Below are positions 1-10,594 of a stretch of 64,000 bases of DNA, one piece after another (positions within the stretch are counted from its first letter, which is position 1; every line of letters begins with the position of its first letter). The position numbers were made by a program, and so were the translations under genes. The stretch covers positions 2,682,301 to 2,746,300 of the forward strand of contig NC_135422.1 in assembly GCF_051991245.1 (NCBI RefSeq). The letters run 5' to 3'. The stretch is from Festucalex cinctus. Its lineage: Eukaryota > Chordata > Actinopteri > Syngnathiformes > Syngnathidae. The notes beneath the pieces are model-generated. The model was not told the origin of the DNA, did no database searches, and worked only from the letters and a program-made list of their open reading frames with translations.

Positions 1-246
1 TTGCAACATGGCCCTGGTTGATCATTTATACTCTGCTACCATCTGCTGGCCATTTTTTGTAATATCTACCATTGCTTTAAGTGACCTTTTCAGGTCAGAG
101 GTTGCATCAAAGCCTTCTGTATGCGCCTGAATAAAAAAAAACAAAAAAACAAAAAAACATGAAAAAAAACATATAAATACGTTTTTTGACCATGGTAATA
201 TCTAAAATCGAACATTTTTATACATTTTTGGGAGCAAATGAGTTAA
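1..246 (-). mobile_element. Family A TTAA MITE, reverse, cut by window start
   Basis: Reverse copy of family A whose right terminus (GGGAGCAAATGAGTTAA) ends at 246; the other end lies outside the window. The CTCF-like core is seen on the minus strand at 34-49 with one mismatch (GGT instead of GGC). The internal paired ACGTATAAATACGT motifs are degraded to ATATAAATACGT and TTTTATACAT, so this is an older copy. Confidence 0.85.
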
Positions 247-1069
247 TGTGAGGGGAAAAAAAACATTATGACTTTGATCAATCATCTTGTTTGTTTGTCT
301 GTGCATATCAACAACCCATGTAATTACTCCTAACTGGGGATAAACACGACACAAGGGCTGAACAGTGCAGCATGTATGATACGATTTGAAGCCTACTTCA
401 CTTTCGCTGCCCCCGGCGAGTCTGGATAGCGTTGACGTCTATTTTATGATTTGTTTTTTCTTTGCGCCGCGTGAGAGTTTATTTGTTTGCCTGAGAGGGA
501 TTGGAGTTGCGGCCATCTGAGCAAAATTGCAGCACAGAGTACTTCAGATGGGAATGACTGCAATTAGCGTGCTCTTAAATGCGCTCCGCTCTCCGAATGT
601 TTTTTGTTTACATGCGGCTGCTGATCTGTGACTTGGTGCGGGGGCGTCCCGCAGGCAGGTTAAAATCACTTGTCATGCCAGAGATCATCATCATGAGCTT
701 CCAATTGTCAGCGGCGAGGAAATAATCAACGCAAGCGCAGGGCCGACGCTCTTCACACCATCCCGTGTCGCCGCGTTCGGTCTGTTTGTGGATACTTTTG
801 TGTCCCCGGGTGGATCATTTAAAAAAAAAAAATCCCTCTGTTTATGCGCGTTCGCATGCAGAGATGTTGGTTTATTCCTTTCTTGATCTCCACATACGGT
901 CCATAACTACGGAAGATTGGTACTGCCGATGTAAACATTTTTTCACTGGCGAGTACGTTCGAACGTATTCAAATACATTTTGAACGTACTCGCCAATACG
1001 TTTTGAACACACACGTACTTGTACGCTAAATGCTGCAAACAGAGCACATTTTCCCAAAATACCACAGTG
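247..1069. other. Apparently single-copy non-coding DNA
   Basis: No gene or known repeat is recognised. The part at about 400-900 has several CpGs and moderate GC content. An A10 run lies at about 821-830. A short perfect inverted repeat at 947-995 is listed separately. Confidence 0.5.
947..995. repeat. 14-bp perfect inverted repeat (hairpin)
   Basis: Arms TGGCGAGTACGTTC (947-960) and GAACGTACTCGCCA (982-995) are perfect reverse complements with a 21-nt spacer. A second perfect palindrome, ACGTTCGAACGT, sits at 955-966. No known family is recognised. Confidence 0.75.
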
Positions 1070-1303
1070 TACAGGACTGTCTCAGGAAATTAGAATATTG
1101 TGGTAAAGTCCATTATTTTCTGTAATGCAATTAAATAAGCAAAAATGCCATACATTATGGAATGATTACAAATCAACTGAAATATTGCAAGCCTTTTATT
1201 GTTTTAATATTGCTGATTATGGCTTTTTTTTTTTTTTTTTTTTTTGGTCTGAGGAAATATTCTAATATTTTGAGATAAGATATTTGGCTGAAAAAGCCAT
1301 AAT
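1070..1303. mobile_element. Rearranged fish DNA repeat with fold-back structure
   Basis: The left part (from ACAGGACTGTCTCAGGAAAT to GCTGATTATGGC) matches a widespread fish repeat that I recall ending in a TACAGGACTGTCTCA terminus. After a T22 run (about 1224-1245), the other end of the same repeat appears in opposite orientation (GGTCTGAGGAAATATTC ... GCCATAAT). The middle is therefore deleted and inverted. The class (probably a DNA transposon) is from memory and uncertain. Confidence 0.6.
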
Positions 1304-1395
1304 AAAAAAAACCAAAAAACGTATAAATACGTTTTTGGGACACTTAGAACATAAAAAAACAACGTATTTATACGTTATTGGGAGTAAATGAGTTA
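1304..1395 (-). mobile_element. Family A fragment, reverse, one end only
   Basis: Only the last 90 or so bases of a reverse family A copy remain: ACGTATAAATACG, then GGGACACTTAGAACAT, then ACGTATTTATACGT and the terminus GGGAGTAAATGAGTTAA ending at 1395. It abuts the rearranged repeat on its left. Confidence 0.85.
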
Positions 1396-3690
1396 AATGT
1401 TTGCACGTACTTGCCAATCCAAAATGTTTACTCCACATTGGCAGTTCCACGCTTCCGTACACGACTCATTAAGAGTCTATGAAATTTAGCTCATGAGTTC
1501 AGTTAGTCAGTGAGTGATTATATTTCAGAGGTGGACAGCCTCCAGCTAAAGTAAGATTTAATTCAGCCTTTGTTGCTTTGCGTTCCATCCCATGGAACAA
1601 TTGAGATCTTATTGTGGATATAACACCTCATTTAAAATATGCACAGCTGCAATTACAGACGCCTAAAAAGGCAATGAAACAATTAACAGCTAGCGTTAAA
1701 AAAAAAAAAAAAAAGATGGCTGTGAAAAGCAATTGATCACACCGGTAGGAGGATTTAAAATCGGAAACGCGGCTCTAAAAGAGGTCTTGAGGAAGATGAA
1801 GAGTGGCCGGTGAAGAGGAAACAGGAAGTTGGGGAGCGCTGAATAGGGGGTGCCATGCTAATCAGGTGACAGTGTGACAAAGTTGCGCTTGTTAAAATGG
1901 AAATCTTCCCAGACTTCCTCCTTCTCGGCCCCCGCCAGCCCACTGCCAACGCTTAAGCTCCAGCATCTCAAGTGGCAACACTTGAGATGGTGAAAGTGAC
2001 AACATCGGAACATAAGCTGAAGGGCCAAAGTGAAAGTCAGTTCAAACGCCCCCGCCAACCAACTTCTCGTCTCCCCCTCGATCTTGCCTGCCCCCTTGCG
2101 TGATGTCATATCCCACCCATGTAATGAACTTAGATAGATCTTTTTGCAATGATTCCAAAAATGGAATGTACGTTTTTCATTCTTCCATCCACTTTGAGCC
2201 ATCGGTGGCACCAAGCAGAACTGGAGGCATGTAATCCGTCCAAATCCAGCCTCTTCCGAGGAGCGTTTAAACCAGGAATGTTCGGTGCGGGTCACTGGAT
2301 TAGACACAATTCACAGTGGTGGCTTGGCTTCGAGAGGTGGAATTAGACGAGTGCGGAAAAAGGAGAGAGAGGGAGCGGTCTCAACTGGTTTTGTATTAAA
2401 ATGAGCTGACCAGGTGGTCTCCCTCCCCAAAATGGACACAGTTGTGTCAAGTAATCTGAAAAGCGCCGGGTGTTTGCCGCTCCTGGTGGAAAAAAAAAAA
2501 AAGAAAAAAAAAGAGGGAGTGAGAGAAAAAGAGCGATGGGTGGGATGGGGGCTGGCCATTGAGGCCTCAGTGAAATGTCTGTCAGGCTTGGTTTACCACA
2601 ATCACAGCAGTGATTAGCCCCCTTTTGATGACGGGTTTCGTTTTCTGTCCATTGGCAAGAAAAGTGAGAATGGACAAGGGGTGGGGGTGTTTGGGTTTGC
2701 GAGGTTACTTTGGAGACTTTGGGGGTGGGCGTTGACACGCACGGGGGGAAAAGGGGGCGGGGTTAGGATGGATGCATTAACGTCGTGTACCGGGGAGCTC
2801 CTACGTAATTTCCCAGCGGGTCGCGGGGTCAGGTTTGTATTTAGTTAGCGGTAATGATCTCGTTAGGGATCTGAATGGACCACCGTCTAAGCCCATTGAG
2901 GGGAGCGAGTGTGCCTCCCCATCCCCCACCCCCCGCCTGCCTTGTGTGGGCTTACACAGCCCGTGAACTGTGATTAATGGACTTCCAGGGCTTAATAACT
3001 TGCAAAACAGCATTAAACAAGGGAGGCCCCGGGACAATCGGCGAGGCCGGAGGAGGAGGAGGCGGCGGTAACAATTGCAACGCGCGGAATTAAGCGGGAA
3101 CGGCCCGCTCACAATGCTACAGCTGGCTAGTGGCAGGGAGCCAGGCCTGGGAGAAAGCTTCACTGGTCGCTTCCAGGTGGCCCAGAGCAGGCCGAGCCTT
3201 TTCAGTTTGGTAAGTGTTCAAAAAAAAAAAAAAAAAAAAAAAAATAGAAGGGGGAGAAAGGCTACGTTTGTGAGTGGGAGAACAGCGAGAGGAAGCCATT
3301 GAGCAGAGACAAGAAAGAGATTAAAGAGCACAGAGAGTGATAAGCAGATAATGGAGGAACACATTGAATGGAACAAGTAATCCTTGACATGCAAGCGCAA
3401 ATATGAAGCCCCTTTTTTTTGTTTCTCGGCTCTAATTCGCGGCAGAATGTGCAAAGAGGCAAAGCGAGAACGGCGATCCCCATAACAGACAGATACGACG
3501 ACGCACTCATCTGTCCAAGTGCGCATGCACACCATTCCGCATCGCGCATTCTTCTTTCCCGCCCCTCTTTGCCCTCTTGTGTGCAAACAGCATGCAGTCG
3601 TGAGTACTGATGTGTTCAGAGCACCCGCCGCTCTCTTGCAGGGACATTTGTTTTGATACGTGCACCATTTCGAGCAGATGTGATGCATCT
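1396..3690. other. Single-copy non-coding DNA
   Basis: No exon is recognised on either strand. Homopolymers occur at about 1699-1714 (A), 2490-2511 (A with one G) and 3219-3244 (A). The part at about 2540-3080 is GC-rich, with G runs near 2678-2765 that might form G-quadruplexes, and a GGA/GGC repeat near 3048-3068. Open frames here start or end in poly-A or poly-T and look fortuitous. Confidence 0.5.
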
Positions 3691-4022
3691 TTAACGCATT
3701 TGCTCTCAAAAACGTGTAAATACGTTTTTTTAATGTTCTAAGCGTCCCAAAGACGTATTTATACGTTTTTTTTTGCTTTTTTTTTTTTATGCTAGAGCAT
3801 ACAGAAGGCTTTGATTCAGCCTCTCAACTGCAAAGAACAGTTGCAGAAATGGTAGTTATTACACAAACGGCCAGCAGGTGGCAGCAGAGCAAAGGAGATC
3901 AACCAGGGCCATCTTGAAAAAAATGCTCAATTACTTACAATTTTAAATAGATTTGTGAAAACTGATGAAACTTAGCTCTCTTCTAATGCTAATTGCTGCA
4001 AAACGCAAACAGATAGAAAACA
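3691..4022 (+). mobile_element. Family A, forward, 3' part missing
   Basis: Starts with TTAACGCATTTGCTC (consensus TTAACTCATTTGCTC), followed by the paired ACGT(A/G)TAAATACGT and ACGTATTTATACGT motifs, a T-rich run and the conserved body. Family homology stops after the CAGATAGAAA segment, where unrelated A-rich sequence begins. It carries an exact CTCF-like core at 3871-3886. Confidence 0.85.
3871..3886 (+). promoter_or_regulatory. CTCF-core-like motif inside family A
   Basis: CCAGCAGGTGGCAGCA fits the core consensus CCASYAGRKGGCRS exactly. Binding is inference. Confidence 0.5.
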
Positions 4023-4088
4023 ATGTAAGATCATTTAAAAAAAAAAAAAAGACCCAATATAGCGTTTTTCCATTAAAGTTGCATGAAA

Positions 4089-4152
4089 TTAACTCATTCA
4101 CTCGCCGCCATTTTCACATTTCGCAATCCCGTTCGCTACCGGCTGTTTTAAA
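4089..4152 (-). mobile_element. Family A terminal fragment, reverse
   Basis: TTAACTCATTCACTCGCCGCC and about 45 further bases match the 3' terminus of family A in reverse orientation, then homology ends. With the forward partial copy just upstream it forms a broken head-to-tail composite. Confidence 0.8.
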
Positions 4153-4357
4153 TCAATGACAGATTATTTTAAAGAAAGACTTACCTACCTACCTATCCCA
4201 AAATTGTGTGAAATATGGCAATTTTCTGAAATGATCTTTTTTTTTCAATTATTTAGAAAATACACATTTGTATAGAACACACAATAATATGAATTTAAAA
4301 AAAAAAAAAAAAAAATCCGGTGTCCAGAAGTCCTAACCCCCCCCCCCCCCCAAAAAA

Positions 4358-4393
<36 letters not shown>

Positions 4394-4771
4394 CCAATTA
4401 TACAAATTAAGATTAATTTATGACGGTCTGTATAAGTAAATAGCTAAATATGTACATTGGGAGGCTTAGCTGTGGAGATTGTTGAGCAGTTGTTCTTTCT
4501 CTCCTGAGTGTTTGTCTCTTCTCTTAACTACGTCTCATCTCCAAACGTGTGACACCGGGGTCATCCTAATCTTCTCGCCGTGCAGATTAAGGGCAACTGG
4601 CACAAAAGCTCACTCCGGCGCACAAGTGCAACATATCTCCAAAATATTTGCCCAAACCCTTTCCCTTAATCTGCAGCTGAGAGCTTATTGAGCACCAGTC
4701 TGACGCTCCCTCCAAGTTGAGGACAGAGACAAAAATTTTGAGCAATTGTACACACAAATATAATTACCCTA
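4153..4771. other. AT-rich spacer with simple repeats
   Basis: Contains an A18 run at about 4299-4316, a C15 run at 4337-4351, an A8 run and (AT)n at 4362-4391. The remainder (4392-4771) shows no recognised gene or repeat. Confidence 0.55.
4362..4391. repeat. (AT)n microsatellite
   Basis: About 15 AT units directly after C-run and A-run homopolymers. Confidence 0.95.
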
Positions 4772-4850
4772 TTAACTCATTTACTCCCAATAACATATAA
4801 ATACGTTTTTTTAATTAATGTTCTGAGTGTCCCAAAGACGTATTTATACG

Positions 4851-4885
<35 letters not shown>

Positions 4886-5240
4886 ACGGTTGCAGAAATG
4901 GTAGTTATTACACAAACGGTCAGCAGGTGGCAGCAGAGCAAAGGAGATCAACCAGGGCCATGCAGAAAAAAAGCTCAATTACTTACAATTTTAAATAGAT
5001 TTGTGAAAACTGATTAAACTTAGCTCTCTTCTAATGCTAATTGCTGCAAAATGGAAACAGATAGAAACATACTTTTTTTTCTTGGTGAAAGAAGAGACTT
5101 TAATCTTTCTTTTGATAGGTTCCATGATTTTATAGCAATTGAGCACAATATTCTGTGGGCCTTGCAAAATCAGTCAAAATCCAGTAAAACAGCCGTGGGC
5201 GAACGGGATTGCGAAATGTGAAATTGGCGGCGAGTGAATA
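4772..5240 (+). mobile_element. Family A, forward, nearly full length
   Basis: Begins TTAACTCATTTACTCCC and ends GGCGGCGAGTGAATATT, where the terminal GAGTTAA is mutated. The middle has a T-run of about 30, which replaces the usual segment before AAAGAACGGTTGC. The CTCF-like core at 4920-4935 has one mismatch (TCAGCAGG instead of CCAGCAGG). Confidence 0.9.
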
Positions 5241-6060
5241 TTACAACCTAATGATTGTTTGTTTTTTTTTACTGTTACAATTCTATCATTTGCTGTGTAC
5301 TGTGTGTGCAAACATTTGCATTCAATTGAGTTGTTCCAAAATGCATTCATTATTGCAACATTTAATGCATGTGTGGGCTCGGCATGCTGCTGTGTGATCT
5401 TTCTATATGCCCCTCGCTCTCTCTCTCTCTCATCACAGCTGCTGCATCCCCCCCCACCTCATCCCCCAATACAGCTTCACCCTCTCCTGCTTGTGGGAGC
5501 GAAGGGGGCCGTGGGGGGGGGGGGGCCTTGGCCCTGACGAGGCCGAGAGGGGATCCACCGCTGTGCTAAGCCTCTGGCTCCCTGCTCCCTTCCCACCTCG
5601 CCGCGTCATGAATAATGGAAGAGGGAAATACATTTATCTTTTAATAGCCTCGACCACCCCACCCCCACGCCCCCCACCCACCACTCCCTCTAAGCTAAGA
5701 GCGTTCAGTCTGGCCCGCCGTATAGCGCCACAGTCCAGGGCCGAGGGTTGTGAGCGCCCCCCCCCCCCCCCCCACCGACCCCACCCCAGCCGTGATTGTC
5801 TCTGCTCCTTTTGAAGTCAGGTGCTTCTTAGTGTCCTAGAGATGGCTAATCAGGCTTGATTTTGGGATGGGTCAGGCCACCTTTTGAAGGGGGGCGGGGC
5901 TAGTTCACCCAAGCAAGTTGGACTAAAAAGAGGGTTGTGTTGACGGTGGTCATTTCATCATGGCTGTGCTTGGAATTGAGAGTGATGAATAGAAGAAGAC
6001 GTGGAGAGAAATTTAGTCTGCCTTTGCTGGCTTGTTAGTGCAGCTTTACAGTCAAAACTA
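5241..6060. other. Single-copy DNA with C/G homopolymers
   Basis: No gene recognised. A (CT)n stretch lies near 5409-5432, a G13 run at 5513-5525 and a C17 run at 5757-5773. The proline- and serine-rich open frames across 5400-5815 are products of this low-complexity C-rich sequence. Confidence 0.5.
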
Positions 6061-6140
6061 AATAGACTTAGACTTAGATTTGACTTTATTGATCCCTTTG
6101 GGATGGCTCCCTCTGGGAAATTTACATGTCCAGCAGCAAT
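6061..6140 (+). mobile_element. LINE-tail-like fish repeat fragment
   Basis: GACTTAGACTTAGATTTGAC followed by TTTATTGATCCC and GGGAAATTTACATG is a motif I recognise from many fish genomes, probably the 3' end of a non-LTR retrotransposon. An A-rich tract follows. Family assignment is from memory. Confidence 0.5.
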
Positions 6141-6316
6141 GAGAACAGATAATAAAAATAAAAAAAAATTCAATCAATCAATTAATAAAGGTTATTACAC
6201 CATAGATTGAATTAATAATAATAATAATAAGAAGAAAAATAAAATAAAAATTCAATCAATCACTGGAGATTGAATTAAATAAATTAAAGTACAGTAAAGT
6301 GCCATATTTGTGAAGT

Positions 6317-6348
6317 ATATATACATATATATACATATATATATATAT
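6317..6348. repeat. (AT)n microsatellite, imperfect
   Basis: TATATACATATATATACATA-type repeat immediately before family F copy 1. Confidence 0.85.
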
Positions 6349-6880
6349 GCTTTTGTATATTTAGAAAAATGCTACAGTAGATAAACTAATTTATTTGGAA
6401 TATGGCAGTAGGGTTATTATAGTTTTGGGATTTTTTTTATTTTAGTTTTTATTTCGTTTTAAGTTTTGTTTTTTAAATTTAGTTAGTTTTAAGTAGTTTT
6501 CAGGGTGGTTCTGTTAGTTTTTATTAGTTTTAGTTCTTCAATAAATGCTTAATTGTAGTTTAGTTAGTTTCAGTATTAGTTTTATTTTTATTTTTTATTT
6601 TTTTATAAATGTGTATTACTTGTGCGCAATATTAAAAACAAAACAAAAAAAAAACAAAAAAAAAACACCATGGGAGCGACGTCATCTGAAGGTGCTTTTC
6701 TATTGGCTGCTGGTAGATGACATCAATTCAGTCTGACATACTTTCAATCGTCATTATTCCGGTTATTATCAAAATAAATCTACTAAAAATCACATTTGAA
6801 ATCATCCCCAAAGGCTCGTTCATTAAATAAATGACCAAAGACTAAAACGAAGGACATGTTTGCCATAATTATAGTTAGTT
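6348..6880 (+). mobile_element. Family F interspersed repeat, copy 1
   Basis: Matches 22602-23222 over most of its length: shared GCTTTTG(T/C)AT leader, AAAAATGCTACAGTA, the GGGTTATTAT start of a GTTTTAGTTAG-rich region, a conserved centre (CACCATGGGAGCGA, TTCTATTGGCTGCTGGTAGA, TATTCCGGTT) and a closing ATAATTATAGTTAGTTT. Both copies are preceded by an AT microsatellite. It is a non-coding repeat of a type frequent in fish; I cannot assign a superfamily. Confidence 0.8.
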
Positions 6881-8006
6881 TTTGACTGTATATATAAGAT
6901 TGTCTCTTGCAAATTAGCCAGGGGAAATTGTTTGACTTCAATGTTTTTTTGGTGTGTATTGATCATTTAAAAAGAGCTACATCATTTTCAATTTTTGGTT
7001 ATTAATTTATTCATAGGCAGAAGGCTCAGCTTATCGTCCGTTAGAAAAAGGAAAGAAAGACTCTCAGGGAAACACTGACGCCCCTTTATCGGCCAACAAT
7101 AACAAGTTGAAGCACACACTTGCCCAACATGCCGGCTCCTCCTCACCCTCTCCCGACACGCACGCACGCACACACACAAAATCCCCCCCAGCACCTGAAG
7201 CCCAGAGCTCGTGTCGTCATGCGTCAGTTGCCCGTCATGGAGGCGAGGCCCTCGCGAAAGCCGCGGCCCGGCGACATTGGGTCCGGGCCAGCGTCTCTTC
7301 AGCTCCCGGCTCCGCTCGACGGGATGCAGAGAAGCTGAAAGCGCCATTTATCATCACTTGTGTGGGCAGCATCACCACGGCAACACTCTGGCTGGCAAAT
7401 GCCACCGCTGTGAATACTAATGAGGCTCTTGGCAGGACTGCGTTGGCGTCAGTGGGGTCCAGGATTTTACTATACGTGTGTGCGCACGAGTGCGTGCTTG
7501 GCTCTTGGAGGGCTACAGTAGAGGTAAACAGTCCAAAGGAAATCAATTAAGTGTTTCCACAGCGTTTGGCAAGCGCTCTAATCTTCGGCAGCACATTTTA
7601 AAATAGGGGGCGAAATCTGCCTTTAATGCATTCCGCATGACAATAAACAAGCGGCGACAATAAACAGTCGAGCGCAGCCAAGCTTGACTAAGTCCTCCGG
7701 TCTCTACTTTGAGAAAACACAACGGAATTTTTCCAGAGTTCTTCGCCCCCACTCCCACTGAAAATAAATGGTTTCTCATAAGGTTTATTAATCGATACGC
7801 CATAAAGCTAATTATTCGACCCTAATGTCAGAAAAAACAGGACTGTCAAAATGTGCAGCAAATTATGTTCACGTGACTTCTTCGGTTTTGTTTTTGTGTT
7901 TTTATTCCCTCCGTGTTTTGAATTTTGTTTGACAGATTTCGTGATGCCAAATGATACTAGTGACGACAAAGATGAATCGTCTCATGATGACCACAGACAC
8001 AGAAAT
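6881..8006. other. Single-copy non-coding DNA, CpG-richer block
   Basis: The block at about 7080-7560 is GC-rich with many CpGs, including (CGCA)n/(CA)n near 7157-7180, and stands out from the AT-rich flanks. No splice-bounded coding exon is recognised. It may be regulatory DNA. Confidence 0.45.
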
Positions 8007-8515
8007 TAGGGAGTCCTGACACCAGGTATCGATATCGAGCCGATACCTTGCTTAAAGGGATACTTGACTCATTGAGCCATTTTCAGAAGTAAAAAGTTAA
8101 TATTTTGTCTGTAACTGTGGTAAGTTCATTATTTTTCATGTACAATTAATTAATACCTTTAAAAAGTAATTCTTCTACTCGCTGTCGACTGATGATGACA
8201 TCACCTGTGCTGAGGAAGTCGGTAATGACCAATCAAGGCTCAGTTTACTGACTAAACCCAGACAACAGGTAAACCATGATTGGCCGTTACCGACTTCCTC
8301 AGCACAGGTGATGTCATCATCAGTCGACAGCAAGTAGAAAAAAATTACTTTTTAAAGGTATTAATTGTACGTGAAAAATAATGAACTTACCACAATTATA
8401 GACAAAATATTAACTTTTCACTGCTTTAAAATTCTTCAATGAGTCAAGTATCCCTTTAATTTCAAGGTTACAGTACTCACGACGATGGCTAATACCGGTT
8501 CACATTTTAAAAACA
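8007..8515 (+). mobile_element. hAT-like relic (TATCGATATCG family), split by fold-back element
   Basis: TAGGGAGTCCTGACACCAGG with TATCGATATCGAGCCGATACC on the left, and TTTCAAGG ... AGTACTCACGACG on the right, parallel the element at 11248-11708 (GGTATCGGTATCGGGCCG ... AAGTACTCGAGTACTCGTGACG). The fold-back at 8052-8459 interrupts it. The right terminus is not defined. Confidence 0.6.
8052..8459. mobile_element. 408-bp TTAA-flanked fold-back MITE
   Basis: A near-perfect palindrome. Left arm starts TTAAAGGGATACTTGACTCA and right arm ends TGAGTCAAGTATCCCTTTAA. Arms of about 180 bp (TACTCGCTGTCGACTGATGA against its complement, GACTTCCTCAGCACAGG and so on) pair around a loop of about 40 nt near 8240-8275. 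TTAA on both sides and the AGGG start fit a Kolobok- or piggyBac-type non-autonomous element; which one is inference. There is no coding capacity. Confidence 0.9.
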
Positions 8516-8760
8516 GTTATTAGAAATTAAAACTTGCCATTAATGTTATATTAAGTTTAAGGGAAAAAAATGCTACATTGGGTTATATAGGACGTTTTTA
8601 AAAATTATGTTATTTTTTTTATTTTTGTGCGGAGGCTTTATGTATCAATAGTAAGTAAGTAAATAAATAAATAAATAAATAGTAAATAAATAAAATAATA
8701 AAACTTGAGACAACAGTTGCAGGCAAAAAAAAAAAAAAAAAAAAAAAAATTACCAAGGAG
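8516..8760. other. AT-rich spacer with (AAAT)n and poly-A
   Basis: (AAAT)n-like repeat at about 8651-8700 and an A23 or longer run at about 8727-8749. No gene. Confidence 0.7.
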
Positions 8761-8839
8761 ATGCTAACATTAAAACATGTAGGCTACCAGAAAGCACTAT
8801 TGCTAATGACTAACATTAAAATGATCACAGAGGGTTGCC

Positions 8840-8997
8840 AAAATACCGAGATACCGATTCTGATACCCAACTTTGCAGTATCGGCCGATACCGATACCAT
8901 ACCGATGCCTAAGTTGTATTTTTTTTTCAACATGAAAAAGCTGTCCTGCTATTGGTTATGAGCAGTCAAAGGCCAATATGATATCTTGGCTCGTCAT
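8840..8997 (+). mobile_element. Family C hAT-like element, partial copy 1
   Basis: Contains the family C left-end block (TACCCAACTTTGCAGTATCGGCCGATACCGATACC split over two phrases) and AACATGAAAAAGCTGTCCTGC with CCAATATGATATCTTGGC. The 5' terminus and the right half are missing. It abuts the next copy directly. Confidence 0.8.
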
Positions 8998-9240
8998 TAG
9001 TGTTGTTCCGATACCATTTTTTGGCCCCCGATACTGATTCTGATACCCAGCTTTGCAGTATCGGCCGATACTGATACCATACCGATGCCTAAGGGTTTTT
9101 TCCCCTCAACATTAATATATTTAACGACCGATATTTTTGCCTTAAATATCTGTGGCTTGTATCAGCATCCTTCACGAATACCTGATACCTGAAATAAGGC
9201 TGGAATCAGCCTGATGGCGATACCTGGTATTGGTACTCGC
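8998..9240 (+). mobile_element. Family C hAT-like element, partial copy 2
   Basis: Starts at the genuine family C terminus TAGTGTTGTTCCGATACC and reads through CAGCTTTGCAGTATCGGCCG. From about 9120 it switches to a ccttgaaataagg-type segment typical of the related GATACC family, ending near GGTATTGGTACTCGCC. The copy is truncated and chimeric. Confidence 0.7.
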
Positions 9241-10120
9241 CACATAAGCGGTCATTTCTCTTCGTATGACAACTAGGAATATTAAAATGTTGACTGGCCA
9301 GCAAATATAAGTTGAATGATTAAGATATGTATCATTTTTGCAAAAGCCCTTCATATTTCTTGTTTGTCAAGATACACTTTGCGATTTTTGCCGTTAGGAA
9401 GCGCCGCCACAAGTGTGTTTTTGAGAACAAAGCTTGTTTGTGCGTATGTGAACGGGGGTGTTTGGACACCCAGTGCTCGCTCATCCTTACAAAGTGACTT
9501 ATTAGCGCTAATTGGGAAGGACAGTTCAAACAAGCGCACAGAAGTGCCAGTCACACAAGCGTGACACGAGTATAGAGAGGCAGGCAGTACCGGGTGTTCC
9601 TCGCAGCTTCACCCCCCCCCGCTGGAGCCCGTCCTGGTTGTCCCTGGCCCCCGGCCTGGTCCTGCAAAGTGGCCACAGAGTGGTCTCTTTGTCTGAACAC
9701 GGCCATTAGCAGTCAGCGGACTTGAGAAATGTGAGCGGGACAAGGCAGCGGACAGAGGCACGGACAGAAAGACGGCTGTCTGAGACACTTAGGAAGTCAA
9801 CAGCTGACGGAAGGGCCCACACAAAGGAGGCGCTGCTGAAGCACGAGGAGCGTGATCTGCATAGAATCCAGACCTGCCTCCTCTTGCGCATGCACTCCAA
9901 GTCGTGCTCGGGCACACATGCGCGCATTACGCGTACAAATCCCTGACCTGTTATTGAAGTCGACACACACAAGACTGAACGCAGATTGTGAATCTGCTCC
10001 ATTAGCAGCTCCGTCCGCTTGTGCCGGCACCACAACATGATACGAACGGCATTCCCCAGGCCCTGGACGCTCACATGAATCATGAATCAAACAGTTGTAC
10101 GTCGACAATAATGCTCCATA
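9241..10120. other. Single-copy non-coding DNA
   Basis: Moderately GC- and CpG-rich from about 9400 to 10080. Open frames on both strands overlap heavily and none has a recognisable domain. A C10 run lies near 9611-9620. Confidence 0.5.
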
Positions 10121-10594
10121 TTAACTCATTCACTCCCAGCCATTTGCACCATCGCCCATTTTGACCCACAGAATATCGTGTAATATTGCTATAAAAAACA
10201 CGGAATCTACCGAAGAAAGATTAAAGTTTCTTCTTTCATCAGGAAATGGAAAAATATATTTCTGTCTCTTTCCGTTTTGCAGCAATTAGCATTAGAATAG
10301 AGCTAAGTTTCTTCATTATTCACAAGTCTGTTTAGAATTGTCGGGAAATCAGCTGGTTTTCAACATGGTCCTGGTTGGTCTCTTATACTCTGCTGCCAAC
10401 TTGCTTCCCGTTTTTGTAATAACTACCATTACTTCACCGGTTCTCTGCAGTTGAGAGGCTGCATCAAATGCGCTAGCATTAAAAAATAAATAAATAAATA
10501 AATAAAAAATTAAAAACGTATAAATACGTCTTTGGGACACTTAAAACATTTAAAATATAACAAATTTATACGTTTTTGGGAGCAAATGAGTTAA
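10121..10594 (-). mobile_element. Family A, reverse, full length
   Basis: TTAACTCATTCACTCCCAGCC at the left and GGGAGCAAATGAGTTAA at the right define a 474-bp element bounded by TTAA. The CTCF-like core region is degraded in this copy (CTGCTGCCAACTTGCTTCC), so it is one of the few copies without a plausible site. Confidence 0.95.

Noticed and set aside
2678..2765. G-quadruplex cluster as a promoter
   Set aside because: G runs are present, but loops are long and irregular and no transcription start, CpG island boundary or exon can be tied to them.
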